From: Pseudomonadota bacterium
GTDB taxonomy: Bacteria > Pseudomonadota > Gammaproteobacteria > Steroidobacterales > Steroidobacteraceae
Direction: 5' to 3'
Length of the DNA: 64,000 nt
NCBI GenBank assembly: GCA_018241525.1
Contig: JAFEDR010000014.1
Coordinates: 1 to 64,000, forward strand
Below the pieces are notes generated by a model that saw only the letters and a list, made by a program, of their open reading frames with translations, made no database searches and was not told the origin of the DNA. The translations under genes and the position numbers were made by a program. Each line of letters opens with the position of its first letter. Position 1 is the first letter of the stretch. Shown piece after piece: positions 45,068 to 54,408 of this stretch.

Positions 45068-46419
45068 GCGCGGGCGCGCGCGAGGCGGGCGGGACCACGG
45101 GCGCCGCGAGCCGTGCGGCCGCGGTGCGCGCGGTCGCGCTCGTGCTCGGCCGCGGCCAGACGCTCGAGGTGGCGCTCGCCGCCGCCGAGCCCGCCGCGGC
45201 GGACCGGCCGCTCGCCCAGGCGCTCGCCTTCGGTGCGCTGCGCTTCGGTCATCGCCTCAAGCGGATCGCGACGACGCTCGCCGGGCGCCCCTGGCAGGGG
45301 CTCGCGGCCGAGGTGCAGGCGCTGCTGCTCGTCGGGCTCTTCCAGCTCGAGTACGGCGCCGCGCCCGAGCACGCGGCGGTCAGCACCACGGTCGATGCGG
45401 CGCGCCTGGTCGGCGCCGGCCGCGCCGCCGGGCTCGTGAACGCGTGCCTGCGGCGCTTCCTGCGCGAGCGCGCCGCACTGGTCGCGGCTGCCGACCAGAA
45501 GCTCGAAGGCCGCAGCTCGCATCCGGAGTGGCTGGTCGCGGCGCTCAAGCGCGACTGGCCGGCCGAGGCCTGGCAGGTGCTCGAGGCCGACAACGAGCAC
45601 CCACCGCTCGTGCTGCGCGCGAACGCGCGTCGCACGACCCGCGCGGCGCTCGCCGAAGAGCTCGCCGCACTCGGCCACCCGTCGCGGCCGGTGCCGTTCG
45701 CACCCGCGGCGCTCGTGCTCGACGCGCCCGTCGACGTGCGCCGCCTGCCGCCGTTCCTCGAGGGCCGCTGCTCGGTGCAGGACGCGGCAGCGCAGCTCGC
45801 CGCGCCGCTGCTCGGCGCGCGGCCCGGCGAGCGCGTGCTCGATGCCTGCGCGGCCCCGGGCGGCAAGGCCTGCCACGTGCTCGAGGCCGAGCCCGGCCTC
45901 GCCGAGCTGGTCGCGCTCGACCTGGACGCCGATCGCGCCGCGCGCATTACCCAGAACCTCGGGCGGCTGGGGCTCTCGGCCACCGTCGTCGCGGGCGATG
46001 CGCTCGATCCGGCGGTGCCCGATGCGCGGCCGTTCGAGCGGATCCTGCTGGACGCGCCGTGCTCGGGCACCGGCGTGATCCGCCGCCACCCGGACATCAA
46101 GTGGCTGCGTCGCCCGGCCGACATCGGCCCGCTCGCGGCCCGGCAGCGCGAGCTGCTCGCGGCGCTCTGGCCGCGGCTCGCCCCGGGCGGGCGGCTCGTC
46201 TACGCCACCTGCTCGGTGCTGCGGGCCGAGAACGCGGCCGTGATCGAGGCGTTCCTCGCCGCGACCCCGGCGGCGGTCGACGTCACGGAATCTGCTAGCC
46301 TTGCCGTTCCGGGCCTGCCGCCGCGGCCGACGCCGGCGGGACCCGGGCTCGTGCTCCTGCCCGGGCTCGCGGGCACCGACGGCTTCTACTACGCGTGCCT
46401 GGAGCGGCGCGCGCACTGA
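45064..46419 (+). CDS. rsmB: 16S rRNA (cytosine-967-C5)-methyltransferase
   Basis: A 451-residue RsmB (Sun/Fmu). The N-terminal NusB-like RNA-binding domain (about 15-145) is followed by the SAM-methyltransferase domain: DACAAPGGKACHVLE, LLDAPCSGTGVIRRHPDIKW (motif IV Cys) and YATCSVLRAENAAVIEAFL (motif VI, catalytic Cys). It starts at a GTG inside the fmt stop. It methylates C967 of 16S rRNA. Confidence 0.96.
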   Translation: MSAGAREAGGTTGAASRAAAVRAVALVLGRGQTLEVALAAAEPAAADRPLAQALAFGALRFGHRLKRIATTLAGRPWQGLAAEVQALLLVGLFQLEYGAAPEHAAVSTTVDAARLVGAGRAAGLVNACLRRFLRERAALVAAADQKLEGRSSHPEWLVAALKRDWPAEAWQVLEADNEHPPLVLRANARRTTRAALAEELAALGHPSRPVPFAPAALVLDAPVDVRRLPPFLEGRCSVQDAAAQLAAPLLGARPGERVLDACAAPGGKACHVLEAEPGLAELVALDLDADRAARITQNLGRLGLSATVVAGDALDPAVPDARPFERILLDAPCSGTGVIRRHPDIKWLRRPADIGPLAARQRELLAALWPRLAPGGRLVYATCSVLRAENAAVIEAFLAATPAAVDVTESASLAVPGLPPRPTPAGPGLVLLPGLAGTDGFYYACLERRAH

Positions 46420-46454
46420 GCCTCCGACGTGACGGGACTCGCCGCTCGCTCGCC

Positions 46455-47069
46455 ATGACCGCGACCCACCCCGCCGCCCGCCCCCGCCCGCCTGCGCGAC
46501 GCCTGCCGCTCGCGCTCGCGCTGCTCGCGCTCGCCGGCCTCGCGGGCGCGGCCGACGACACCCCGACCCTCGAGGACGGTGCGCGCTTCGATGTGCGCTC
46601 GGCGTTCCTCGAGCCGACCGAGCGGGTCTACCAGCTGAACGCGACGCTCGACCTGGCGTTCTCGCGCAACGCAGTGCAGGCGGTGCGCGAGGGCGTGCCG
46701 GTCGTGATCGAGCTCGACCTCAGCGTCGTGCGCAAGCGGCGCGTGCTGCCCGACGTCGAGGTCGCCTCGCTCGCGCAGCGCTGGCAGATCCACTACCACG
46801 CGCTCTCGGAGCGCTTCGTCGTCAACAACCTCAACAGCGGCCAGCAGACCTCCTACTCGACGCTCGGCGCGGCGCTCGCGGCGCTCTCCGACGTGCGCGC
46901 GCTGCCGGCGATCGACGAGGCGCTGATCGAGCGCGGCCAGCGCTACGAGGCCTCGGTCAAGGCCACCGCCTCGATCGAGGGCGGGCTGCCGGCGGCGCTC
47001 AAGTTCATCTTCTTCTGGATGGACTGGAAGCGCAGCACCGACTGGTACACCTGGACGGTGCGGCCGTGA
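46455..47069 (+). CDS. DUF4390 exported protein
   Basis: A 204-residue protein with a signal peptide or anchor (residues 12-32) and the DUF4390 domain (YQLNATLDLAFSRNAVQAVREGVPVVIELDLSV; WQIHYHALSERFVVNNLNSG, by position about 55-135). The C-terminus is FFWMDWKRSTDWYTWTVRP. The family has no known activity, but it is consistently located between rsmB and an NtrY-like kinase, so a role in sensing or envelope quality for that kinase is plausible. The ATG at 46455 is preferred; an earlier in-frame start would overlap rsmB. The stop overlaps the kinase GTG. Confidence 0.9.
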   Translation: MTATHPAARPRPPARRLPLALALLALAGLAGAADDTPTLEDGARFDVRSAFLEPTERVYQLNATLDLAFSRNAVQAVREGVPVVIELDLSVVRKRRVLPDVEVASLAQRWQIHYHALSERFVVNNLNSGQQTSYSTLGAALAALSDVRALPAIDEALIERGQRYEASVKATASIEGGLPAALKFIFFWMDWKRSTDWYTWTVRP

Positions 47070-49360
47070 GCGAGGAGGCGCGCCTGCCGGTGCCGCGGGC
47101 CGCGCCACCGCCGTCGCGGGCGCGGCGCACCGCGCTCTGGATCCTGACGGCGCTCGGCGCGCTGGCCTGCATCGCCTCGCTGGTGCTGCTCGCGAGCACC
47201 GCGCAGGACGCGCGGCTGTTCGACCGGCTGCAGCCGTGGCTGCTGCTCGTAAACGTCTCGGGCGTGTTCGTGCTGGTGGCGCTGATCAGCCGCAAGCTCT
47301 TTGAGCTCGCGCGCGACTGGCGCGCGCAGGTGCCGGGCTCGCGCATGAAGGCACGCGCGGTGCTGATGTCCTCGGCGCTCGCGGTGGCGCCGATCCTGAT
47401 GGTGTACCTGTTCTCGGTGAACTCCATTAACCGCGGCATCGACACCTGGTTCACGCCGAACGTCGGCCGCGGGCTCGACGACGCGCTCGCGCTGTCGCGC
47501 GCGGCGCTGTCGCTCAGGATGCGGGAGTTCGCGGGCCGCAGCGCGACGCTCGCGACCGAGCTCAAGGAGGCCCGCGACTTCGAGATCGCGGCGCAGATCG
47601 ACCGCTACCGGCGCTTCGCCGGCGCCGCCGAGCTGCTGGTGCTCGGCGAGCGCGGCCGCATCGTCGCGGCCAGCACCGACTTCGCCTTCGAGTCGCTGCC
47701 GAGCCTGCCGGCCGAGGAGGTGCTGATCGCCGCGCGCCAGGGCCGCAACTACGTGAGCCTCGACCCGGGCCCGACCGGCGGCTACCGGGTGCTGACCGCG
47801 ACCGCGGTCGGCGGCACGACCGGGCGCGATGCGCGCGTGCTGGTCGCGAGCTACGAGGTGCCGGAGCAGCTCGGCGGGCTCGCCGACCGCGTGCAGAGCG
47901 CCTACTCGCAGTACGGCCAGCGCGTCTACCAGCGGCCGTTCCTGAAATCGACCTTCACGCTGACGCTGACGATCGTGCTGCTGATCGCCGGTCTCGGCGC
48001 GGTGTACGGCGCGTTCTTCTGGGCCGAGCGGCTGGTGAAGCCGGTGCAGGACCTGATCGCCGGCACGCGCGCGGTCGGCAAGGGCGACCTCAACCTGCGC
48101 CTCGCGCTGCCCTCGCGCGACGAGATGGGCTTCCTGGTGCACTCCTTCAACGACATGACCAAGCGCCTCGGCCGGGCGCGCGCCGACGCCGAGCGCAGCC
48201 GCGCCGCGGTCGAGCAGGAGCGGGCGAGCCTCGCGGTGATCCTGGCGCGGCTCTCGACCGGCGTGGTCTCGCTCGAGGCGGACCTGCGGCTGCGCACCGC
48301 GAACCCGGCGGCGGCCAACATCCTCGGCACCGACCTCGAGGCCGGCGTCGGCCGGCCGTTCGCCGAGGTCGCGACCGGCCACCCGCTCGCGGTGCAGTTC
48401 CTCGCCGCCTGCCAGCGACACCTCGAGGCGGGCCAGACCGAGTGGCGCGAGCAGCTGCAGCTCAGGACCGACAGCGGCCGCCGCGAGCTGACGGTCGCCT
48501 GCACGCCGCTGCCCGCCGAGCACGGCGACAAGGCCGGGCTCGTGATCGTGTTCGACGACATCTCGACGCTGCTGCAGGCGCAGCGCGACGCCGCCTGGGG
48601 TGAGGTGGCGCGCCGGCTGGCGCACGAGATCAAGAACCCGCTGACGCCGATCCAGCTGTCGGCCGACCGCATGCGGCGCCGGCTGCTCGGCCAGATGGCG
48701 CCGCGCGACGCGGAGATCCTCGAGCGCGCGACCCACACGATCGTGCAGCAGGTCGAGGCGATGAAGCGCATGGTGAACTCCTTCTCGGAGTACGCGCGCG
48801 CGCCCGCCATGGAGCTGACCAGCTTCGACCTCAACCAGCTCGCCACCGAGGTCGCGGACCTTTACCGCGCGCAGGGCGCGCACGGCGGCGGCGGCACGCC
48901 GGTGAAGGTGGCGCTCGCGCTCGACGAGCGGCTCGGCCTGGTCGAGGCCGACCGCGGCCGGATCCGCCAGATCCTCAACAACCTGCTGACCAACGCCTTC
49001 GAGGCGCTCGAGGAGCGCCCGGACGCCGAGGTGGTGGTCGAGACCCGCCGCACCGAGGTCGCCGGCCACCCGGCGCTCGAGCTGGTGGTCGCCGACAACG
49101 GCCCGGGCTTCCAGCATGAGATCATCGGCCAGATGTTCGACCCGTACGTGACCAGCAAGCCCAAGGGCACCGGCCTCGGGCTCGCGATCGTCAAGAAGAT
49201 CGTCGAGGAGCATGGCGGCCGCATCGAGGCCGACAACGCCCCCGGCGGCGGCGCCCGCGTGCGCATCCTGCTGCCGCTCGACGATGCGGCGCGCGAGGTG
49301 CTGGCGGGTGCGATGAACCGAGAGGCCCGGCGTCCCGAGCCCAGGAGAGAGCGTGCATGA
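47066..49360 (+). CDS. NtrY-like sensor histidine kinase
   Basis: A 764-residue membrane kinase. The N-terminus has about three membrane helices (25-50, 62-80, 93-113), an extracytoplasmic segment to about 290, and a fourth helix near 295-315. HAMP (VKPVQDLIAGTRAVGKGDLNLRL), PAS (LARLSTGVVSLEADLRLRTANPA), HisKA with phospho-His in RLAHEIKNPLTPIQLSA, and HATPase with NNLLTNAFEAL, DNGPGF and GTGLGLAIVKKI follow. It starts at GTG within the DUF4390 stop and overlaps the regulator gene (ATGA). The domain order fits the NtrY family of NtrYX systems. The signal is unknown. Confidence 0.93.
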   Translation: MSEEARLPVPRAAPPPSRARRTALWILTALGALACIASLVLLASTAQDARLFDRLQPWLLLVNVSGVFVLVALISRKLFELARDWRAQVPGSRMKARAVLMSSALAVAPILMVYLFSVNSINRGIDTWFTPNVGRGLDDALALSRAALSLRMREFAGRSATLATELKEARDFEIAAQIDRYRRFAGAAELLVLGERGRIVAASTDFAFESLPSLPAEEVLIAARQGRNYVSLDPGPTGGYRVLTATAVGGTTGRDARVLVASYEVPEQLGGLADRVQSAYSQYGQRVYQRPFLKSTFTLTLTIVLLIAGLGAVYGAFFWAERLVKPVQDLIAGTRAVGKGDLNLRLALPSRDEMGFLVHSFNDMTKRLGRARADAERSRAAVEQERASLAVILARLSTGVVSLEADLRLRTANPAAANILGTDLEAGVGRPFAEVATGHPLAVQFLAACQRHLEAGQTEWREQLQLRTDSGRRELTVACTPLPAEHGDKAGLVIVFDDISTLLQAQRDAAWGEVARRLAHEIKNPLTPIQLSADRMRRRLLGQMAPRDAEILERATHTIVQQVEAMKRMVNSFSEYARAPAMELTSFDLNQLATEVADLYRAQGAHGGGGTPVKVALALDERLGLVEADRGRIRQILNNLLTNAFEALEERPDAEVVVETRRTEVAGHPALELVVADNGPGFQHEIIGQMFDPYVTSKPKGTGLGLAIVKKIVEEHGGRIEADNAPGGGARVRILLPLDDAAREVLAGAMNREARRPEPRRERA

Positions 49361-50718
49361 GCGCGACGCGCATCCTCGTCGTCGATGACGAGTCCGACAT
49401 CCGCAGCACCCTCAAGGAGGTGCTGAGCGACGAAGGCCACGACGTCGACGTCGCGGCCGACGCCGGCCAGGCGCGCGCCGCGCGCGCCCGCCACGAGCCC
49501 GACCTCGTGCTGCTCGACATCTGGATGCCGGACACCGACGGCATCACGCTGCTGCGCGAGTGGGCCGGGCAGGGCGCGCTGCGCTGCCCGGTGGTCATGA
49601 TGTCCGGCCACGGCACCGTCGAGACCGCGGTCGAGGCGACCCGGCTCGGCGCCTTCGACTTCGTCGAGAAGCCGCTGTCGCTCGCCAAGCTCCTGCGGGT
49701 GGTCGAGCGCGCGCTCGAGTCCGGGCGGCGCAAGCGCCTCGCGGCGCGCGCGCTCGTGCCGCCGCTGGTGGCGCCGGTCGGCAAGAGCCGGCTGATGCAG
49801 AGCCTGCGCGAGCAGATCCAGCAGATCGCGCCGCGCGACGCGGCGGTGCTGCTGCTCGGCGAGCCCGGCACCGGCCGCGAGGCGTTCGCGCGCTACCTCC
49901 ACTCGCTCTCGCCGCGCGCCGACAAGCCGTTCGTCGCGGTCGCGGGCGGCAGCCTCGACGAGGCGGGCGCCGCCGCGCAGCTGCGCGGCAGCGAGCGCGA
50001 CGGCTCGATCGAGCAGGGGCTGTACGACCAGGCCTCCGGCGGCACGCTCTACCTCGCCGGGCTGGAGGACTTCTCGCCGGCGGTGCAGCGGGTGCTGGCC
50101 GCCGACCTCGACGCGGGCGCCTACGTGCGCGTGAACGGGCGGGCCTCGCTGCCGCTGCCGGTGCGGATCGTCTCGAGCGCCCAGCCGGGCTTCGAGAGCG
50201 CGGGCGCCGAGCCGTTCCGCCGCGACCTGCTCGCGCACCTCAACCTCGTGACGCTGAAGGTGCCGCCGCTGCGCGACTACGCCGAGGACGTGCCGGACCT
50301 CCTGCGCCACTACGTCGACCGGCTGGTGGACGAGGAGCGCCTGCCGTTCCGCCGCTTCGGCGTCGCGGCCCAGAACCGCCTGCGCAACTACCCCTGGCCC
50401 GGCAACATGGCCGAGCTCAGGAACCTCGTGCACCGCCTGCTGCTGCTCGGCGGCGAGGAGGAGATCCGGCTCGAGGAGATCGAGCGCGAACTCGCGACCC
50501 AGCTGCCGAAGGACGAGCCGCTGGTGAAGCAGGACCTGCTGGCGCTGCCGCTCCGGGAGGCGCGCGAGGCGTTCGAGCGTGCCTACCTGCAGCAGCAGCT
50601 GCAGCTCTGCAACGGTAAGGTCGGCCAGCTCGCCAAGCGCGTCGGCATGGAGCGCACCCACCTCTACCGCAAGCTGCGTTCGCTCGGCGTCGACTTCCGC
50701 CAGAGCGCCGACGACTGA
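49357..50718 (+). CDS. NtrX-like response regulator with degenerate AAA+ domain
   Basis: A 453-residue regulator with an intact receiver domain (DDE at 10-12, phospho-Asp D54 in LVLLDIWMPD, Lys in VEKP) and a Fis-type helix-turn-helix at the C-terminus (GKVGQLAKRVGMERTHLYRKL). The central AAA+ domain is recognisable but damaged. Walker A is GEPGTGRE with Arg for the catalytic Lys (174). The GAFTGA loop that contacts sigma-54 is replaced by LRGSERDGSIEQG (209-221). Walker B is GGTLYLAGLED, with Ala-Gly where Asp-Glu should be (234-235). It cannot be expected to hydrolyse ATP or activate sigma-54, so it probably acts as a simple DNA-binding regulator. Confidence 0.93.
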   Translation: MSATRILVVDDESDIRSTLKEVLSDEGHDVDVAADAGQARAARARHEPDLVLLDIWMPDTDGITLLREWAGQGALRCPVVMMSGHGTVETAVEATRLGAFDFVEKPLSLAKLLRVVERALESGRRKRLAARALVPPLVAPVGKSRLMQSLREQIQQIAPRDAAVLLLGEPGTGREAFARYLHSLSPRADKPFVAVAGGSLDEAGAAAQLRGSERDGSIEQGLYDQASGGTLYLAGLEDFSPAVQRVLAADLDAGAYVRVNGRASLPLPVRIVSSAQPGFESAGAEPFRRDLLAHLNLVTLKVPPLRDYAEDVPDLLRHYVDRLVDEERLPFRRFGVAAQNRLRNYPWPGNMAELRNLVHRLLLLGGEEEIRLEEIERELATQLPKDEPLVKQDLLALPLREAREAFERAYLQQQLQLCNGKVGQLAKRVGMERTHLYRKLRSLGVDFRQSADD

Positions 50719-50720
50719 GC

Positions 50721-51959
50721 ATGGCCACGCCCGCCGTCCAGGCGCGACCGGCCGCGGTCGCCTTCATCCTCGTGACCGTCGTGCTCGACGTGCTGGCCTT
50801 CGGCGCGGTGCTGCCGGTGCTGCCGAACCTGATCAAGAGCTTCCGCGGCGGCGACTTCGGCCTCGCGGCCGTCACCTACGGCGCGTTCGCGACCGCCTGG
50901 TCGCTGATGCAGTTCGTGTTCTCGCCGTTGCTCGGCGTGCTGTCCGACCGCTTCGGGCGGCGGCGGGTGCTCTTGATCTCGCTGACCGGCCTCGGCCTCG
51001 ACTACCTGCTGATGGCGCTCGCGCCGAACCTCACCTGGCTCTTCATCGGCCGCGTGATTTCCGGGATCACCGCCGCGAGCTACTCGACCGCGAGCGCCTA
51101 CATCGCCGACGTGACCCCGCCCGAGAAGCGCGCCGCCTCGTTCGGCTACATCGGCGCCGCCTGGGGCGCCGGCTTCGTGGTGGGTCCCGCGCTCGGCGGC
51201 CTGCTCGGCCACCTCGACCTGCGGGCGCCGTTCTGGGCGGCCGCCGCGCTCACGCTCGCGAACGCGCTGTACGGCTACTTCGTGCTGCCCGAGTCGCTGC
51301 CGCCCGAGAAGCGCGCGCCGTTCTCGTGGCGGCGCGCGAACCCGCTCGGCGCCCTGATGCTGATCCGCGGCCGGCACGGGCTCGCGGGGCTCTTCAGCAT
51401 GCAGGTGCTCAGGATCATCGCCCACTACTCGCTGCCGAGCGTGTTCGTGCTGTACGCGAGCTATCGCTACGGCTGGACGCCGGACGGCGTCGGCTACACG
51501 CTGGCCTTCGTCGGCATCTGCACCGCGATCGTCCAGGCCGGGGTCATCGGCCCGTTCGTGCGCCGCCTCGGCGAGCGCTCGGCGGCGCTGACGGGGCTCG
51601 CCTGCGAGACGATCGCCTATGCGCTCTACGCCTTCGCGCCCACCGGCGCGTTGTTCCTGTGCGCGGTGCCGTTCGGCGCGCTCGGCGGCCTCTACTACGC
51701 CTCGGCGCAGTCGCTCCTGACGCAGCGCGTGGCGTTGCACGAGCAGGGCGAGCTGCAGGGGGTCAACTCGAGCCTGATGGGCCTCGTCGGCATGCTCGGC
51801 CCCGGGCTCTTCACGAGCGCGTTCGCGCTCGGCATCGCCCCGCCGGCGGGGCACTCGGCGGTGCCGGGGGCCGCGTTCTACGTCGCGGCGCTGCTGACGG
51901 CGCTCGCGTTCCTGATCGCGCTCAAGGTCGCGCGGCCGGTCGCGGCGCAGCCGGCCTGA
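50721..51959 (+). CDS. MFS exporter of the TCR/Tet family
   Basis: A 412-residue transporter with twelve predicted membrane helices. Motif A is GVLSDRFGRRRVLLIS (about residues 72-87), and the drug:H+ antiporter-1 motif is GAAWGAGFVVGPALGG (about 148-163). These place it with TetA-like proton antiporters, although many chromosomal members do not confer tetracycline resistance. The start is ATG two bases after the regulator stop, so it may be read with the NtrYX-like operon. Its stop faces that of the SPOR gene. Confidence 0.9.
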   Translation: MATPAVQARPAAVAFILVTVVLDVLAFGAVLPVLPNLIKSFRGGDFGLAAVTYGAFATAWSLMQFVFSPLLGVLSDRFGRRRVLLISLTGLGLDYLLMALAPNLTWLFIGRVISGITAASYSTASAYIADVTPPEKRAASFGYIGAAWGAGFVVGPALGGLLGHLDLRAPFWAAAALTLANALYGYFVLPESLPPEKRAPFSWRRANPLGALMLIRGRHGLAGLFSMQVLRIIAHYSLPSVFVLYASYRYGWTPDGVGYTLAFVGICTAIVQAGVIGPFVRRLGERSAALTGLACETIAYALYAFAPTGALFLCAVPFGALGGLYYASAQSLLTQRVALHEQGELQGVNSSLMGLVGMLGPGLFTSAFALGIAPPAGHSAVPGAAFYVAALLTALAFLIALKVARPVAAQPA

Positions 51960-51971
51960 CCGGCGCGCGCC

Positions 51972-52541
51972 TCAGTCGCCGACCCGGATCACGAGCGCGT
52001 CCACCTCGGCCTGCCGGAGGCGCGTGCGGATCCGGTTGAGCTCGTCGAGGTTCGAGATCGGCCCGATCCGCACCCGGTGCCAGGTGTCGGCGTCGACCGA
52101 GACCTTCTGCACCTTGGACTCGACCCCGGCGAGCGCGAGCTGCGCGCGTACCCGGTCGGCGTCGGCGTAGTTCTTGTAGGAGCCGGCCTGCAGCACGTAG
52201 GTGCCGGGCCGCGTCTCCGGCGCCGGCGTCAGGTCGCGCCGGACCGCCTTGTCCTTCTCCGGGATCACCACCTCGAAGTTCTTGAGCTTGTCGTAGAAGG
52301 TGTAGCTCGCCGGCGGCTCCTTCTCGGGCGCCTCGTCGCGCGCCGACTGCGGCGCCGTCTTCTTCACCTTGGCGGCGTTGGGGTCGGCGGGCGGCCGCGA
52401 CTTCAGCTGCCAGACCGCGGCCGCGACCGCGAGGCCGAGCGCGAGCCCGATCGCGAGCCCCGTCCAGCCCGAGAACCCCGCGCCGCCGCCGCGACGGCCG
52501 CGCGCGCCGCCCTTGCGGTAGTCGCGCGCCGCGGCGGTCAC
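51972..52541 (-). CDS. SPOR-domain membrane protein
   Basis: A 189-residue bitopic protein. It has a basic cytoplasmic N-terminus (RDYRKGGARGRRGGG), one membrane helix (about 24-44), a charged linker and a C-terminal SPOR domain (GTYVLQAGSYKNYADADRVRAQLALAG, about 113-185). SPOR domains bind denuded glycan strands at division septa. The start is GTG at 52541, overlapping the argS stop. Pairing with argS is conserved in many gammaproteobacteria (FtsN-like gene), but this short protein lacks other FtsN features that could be recognised. Confidence 0.9.
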   Translation of the reverse strand: MTAAARDYRKGGARGRRGGGAGFSGWTGLAIGLALGLAVAAAVWQLKSRPPADPNAAKVKKTAPQSARDEAPEKEPPASYTFYDKLKNFEVVIPEKDKAVRRDLTPAPETRPGTYVLQAGSYKNYADADRVRAQLALAGVESKVQKVSVDADTWHRVRIGPISNLDELNRIRTRLRQAEVDALVIRVGD

Positions 52542-54316
52542 ATCGTCTCCGGCGCCGACACGCCGAGCAGCGCGAGGCCGTTGGCGATCGCCTGGCGCGC
52601 CGCGAGCACGAGCACGAGGCGCGCATTGCGGAGCGCCGCGTCCTCGACGATCACGCGGTAGTCCGGGTTCTCGTTGCCGGCCGCGTAGGCGCCGTGGAAG
52701 TCGGTCGCGAGCTCGCGCAGGTAGTTCACCAGCGTATGCGGCGCGCGGGTCGCGGCGGCGAGCTCGATCACCTCCGGCAGCCGCGAGATCGTCACCATCA
52801 GCCGCTTCTCGTGCGGCGCCTCGAGCCGCGCGAGCGCGGCGCGCCCGGCCGCGGGGTCCGGCGCGAGGCCGCGGTCGGCGAGCTGGCGCAGCACGCTCGC
52901 GACCCGCGCGTGCGCGTACTGGATGTAGTAGACCGGGTTCTCGGCGCTGCGGCTCTTGGCGAGCTCGAGGTCGAAGTCGAGGTGCTGGTCGTGCGAGCGC
53001 ATCACGAAGTAGAACCGACAGGCGTCGTTGCCGACTTCCTCGCGCAGCTGCCGCAGCGTCACGAAGTTGCCCTCGCGCTTGCCCATCGCGACCTTCTCGC
53101 CGCCGCGGTACAGGCTGACGAGCTGCAGCAGCGTGACCTCGAGGCAGTCGGCCGGCTCGCCCATCGCCGCGAGCCCGCCGCGCACGCGCGCGACGTAGCC
53201 GTGATGGTCGGCGCCGAGCACGTCGATCAGGCGGTCGAAGCCGCGCAGCCGCTTGTCGAGGTGGTAGGCGATGTCGGAGGCGAAGTAGGTGCGCACGCCG
53301 TTCTCGCGCTCGACGACCCGATCCTCGTCGTCGCCGAACTGGCTCGCCCGGAACCACAGCGCGCCGTCCTTGCGGTAGGTGTGGCCGTGCGCCTCGAGGC
53401 GCCTGAGCGCCTCGTCGATCGCGCCGCTGGTGGCGAGCGAGCGCTCCGAGTACCAGCGATCGAAGGTCACGCCCATCTCGGCGAGGTCGCCGCGGATGTC
53501 GGCGACCATGCCCTCGAGCGCGTGATTGACGACGCCCTGGAAGCCGGGCTCGCCAAGCAGCTCGCGGGCGCGCGCGATCACCGCGTCGACGAACACCTCC
53601 TTGTCGCCGCCCTCGGGCGCGTCCTTCGGCAGCCCGTGGGCGACCGCCGCCGCGGGCTGGGCGAGCGTGCGCCCGAAGCGCTCCTCGAGCGCCGCGGCGA
53701 TCGGCCGCAGGTACTCGCCCTTGTAGCCGTTCGCCGGGAACGGCACGGCCTCGCCGAGCCGCTCGAGGTAGCGCAGCCAGACGCTGGCCGCGAGGATGTC
53801 GACCTGCCGGCCGGCATCGTTGATGTAGAACTCGCGCGACACCGCGTGGCCCGCCGCGGCGAGCAGGTTGCCGAGCGCGGCGCCGAAGGCGGCGTGGCGG
53901 CCGTGGCCGACATGCAGCGGGCCGGTCGGGTTCGCCGAGACGAACTCGAGCAGGATCTTCTCGCCGCCCGCGACGGCGCGATGGCCGTAGGCCGCGCCCT
54001 CCTCGAGCACCCGGCCGAGCTCGGCGTGGTAGGCGGCGGGCGCCAGGTGGAAGTTGATGAACCCGGGGCCGGCGATCTCGACGCGCGTCACCGAGGGGTC
54101 CGCCGGCAGCGCGTTCGCGATCGCCTGCGCGAGCTCGCGCGGGTTCTTGCGGGCCGCCTTCGCGTGGCGCAGCGCCACGTTGGTCGCGTAGTCGCCGTGC
54201 GCGAGCTCGCGCGTGCGCTCGACCTCGATCGCGCCGTGGCGCGCCGCGGCCGGCAAAAGATCCTCGGGCAGCGCCGCCAGCGCCGCGCCCACCAGCTTCT
54301 CGATCGTCGCCTTCAC
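52538..54316 (-). CDS. argS: Arginyl-tRNA synthetase
   Basis: A 592-residue class I synthetase. The N-terminal Add1 domain is followed by the HIGH-type motif in NPTGPLHVGHGRHAAFG (about residue 130), the catalytic core, the KMSKS-equivalent in KVAMGKREGNFVTLRQL (its relaxed form is usual for ArgRS), and the anticodon-binding DALR domain at the C-terminus (ending in ANGLALLGVSAPETM). Its stop overlaps the SPOR gene. Confidence 0.97.
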   Translation of the reverse strand: MKATIEKLVGAALAALPEDLLPAAARHGAIEVERTRELAHGDYATNVALRHAKAARKNPRELAQAIANALPADPSVTRVEIAGPGFINFHLAPAAYHAELGRVLEEGAAYGHRAVAGGEKILLEFVSANPTGPLHVGHGRHAAFGAALGNLLAAAGHAVSREFYINDAGRQVDILAASVWLRYLERLGEAVPFPANGYKGEYLRPIAAALEERFGRTLAQPAAAVAHGLPKDAPEGGDKEVFVDAVIARARELLGEPGFQGVVNHALEGMVADIRGDLAEMGVTFDRWYSERSLATSGAIDEALRRLEAHGHTYRKDGALWFRASQFGDDEDRVVERENGVRTYFASDIAYHLDKRLRGFDRLIDVLGADHHGYVARVRGGLAAMGEPADCLEVTLLQLVSLYRGGEKVAMGKREGNFVTLRQLREEVGNDACRFYFVMRSHDQHLDFDLELAKSRSAENPVYYIQYAHARVASVLRQLADRGLAPDPAAGRAALARLEAPHEKRLMVTISRLPEVIELAAATRAPHTLVNYLRELATDFHGAYAAGNENPDYRVIVEDAALRNARLVLVLAARQAIANGLALLGVSAPETM

Positions 54317-54408
54317 GCTGTATTTCCGCAGAAAACCGACCCATCGGGGGGCGCAGAGTCTACCGGATCGGCGCGCCCGCGGCGCCTGCCGCGCGGGTCC
54401 ACGGGGCC

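Noticed and set aside
50721..51959. Calling the MFS protein a tetracycline resistance gene
   Set aside because: The family motifs fit TetA-like antiporters, but chromosomal homologues with other substrates are common and nothing else in the context suggests resistance.
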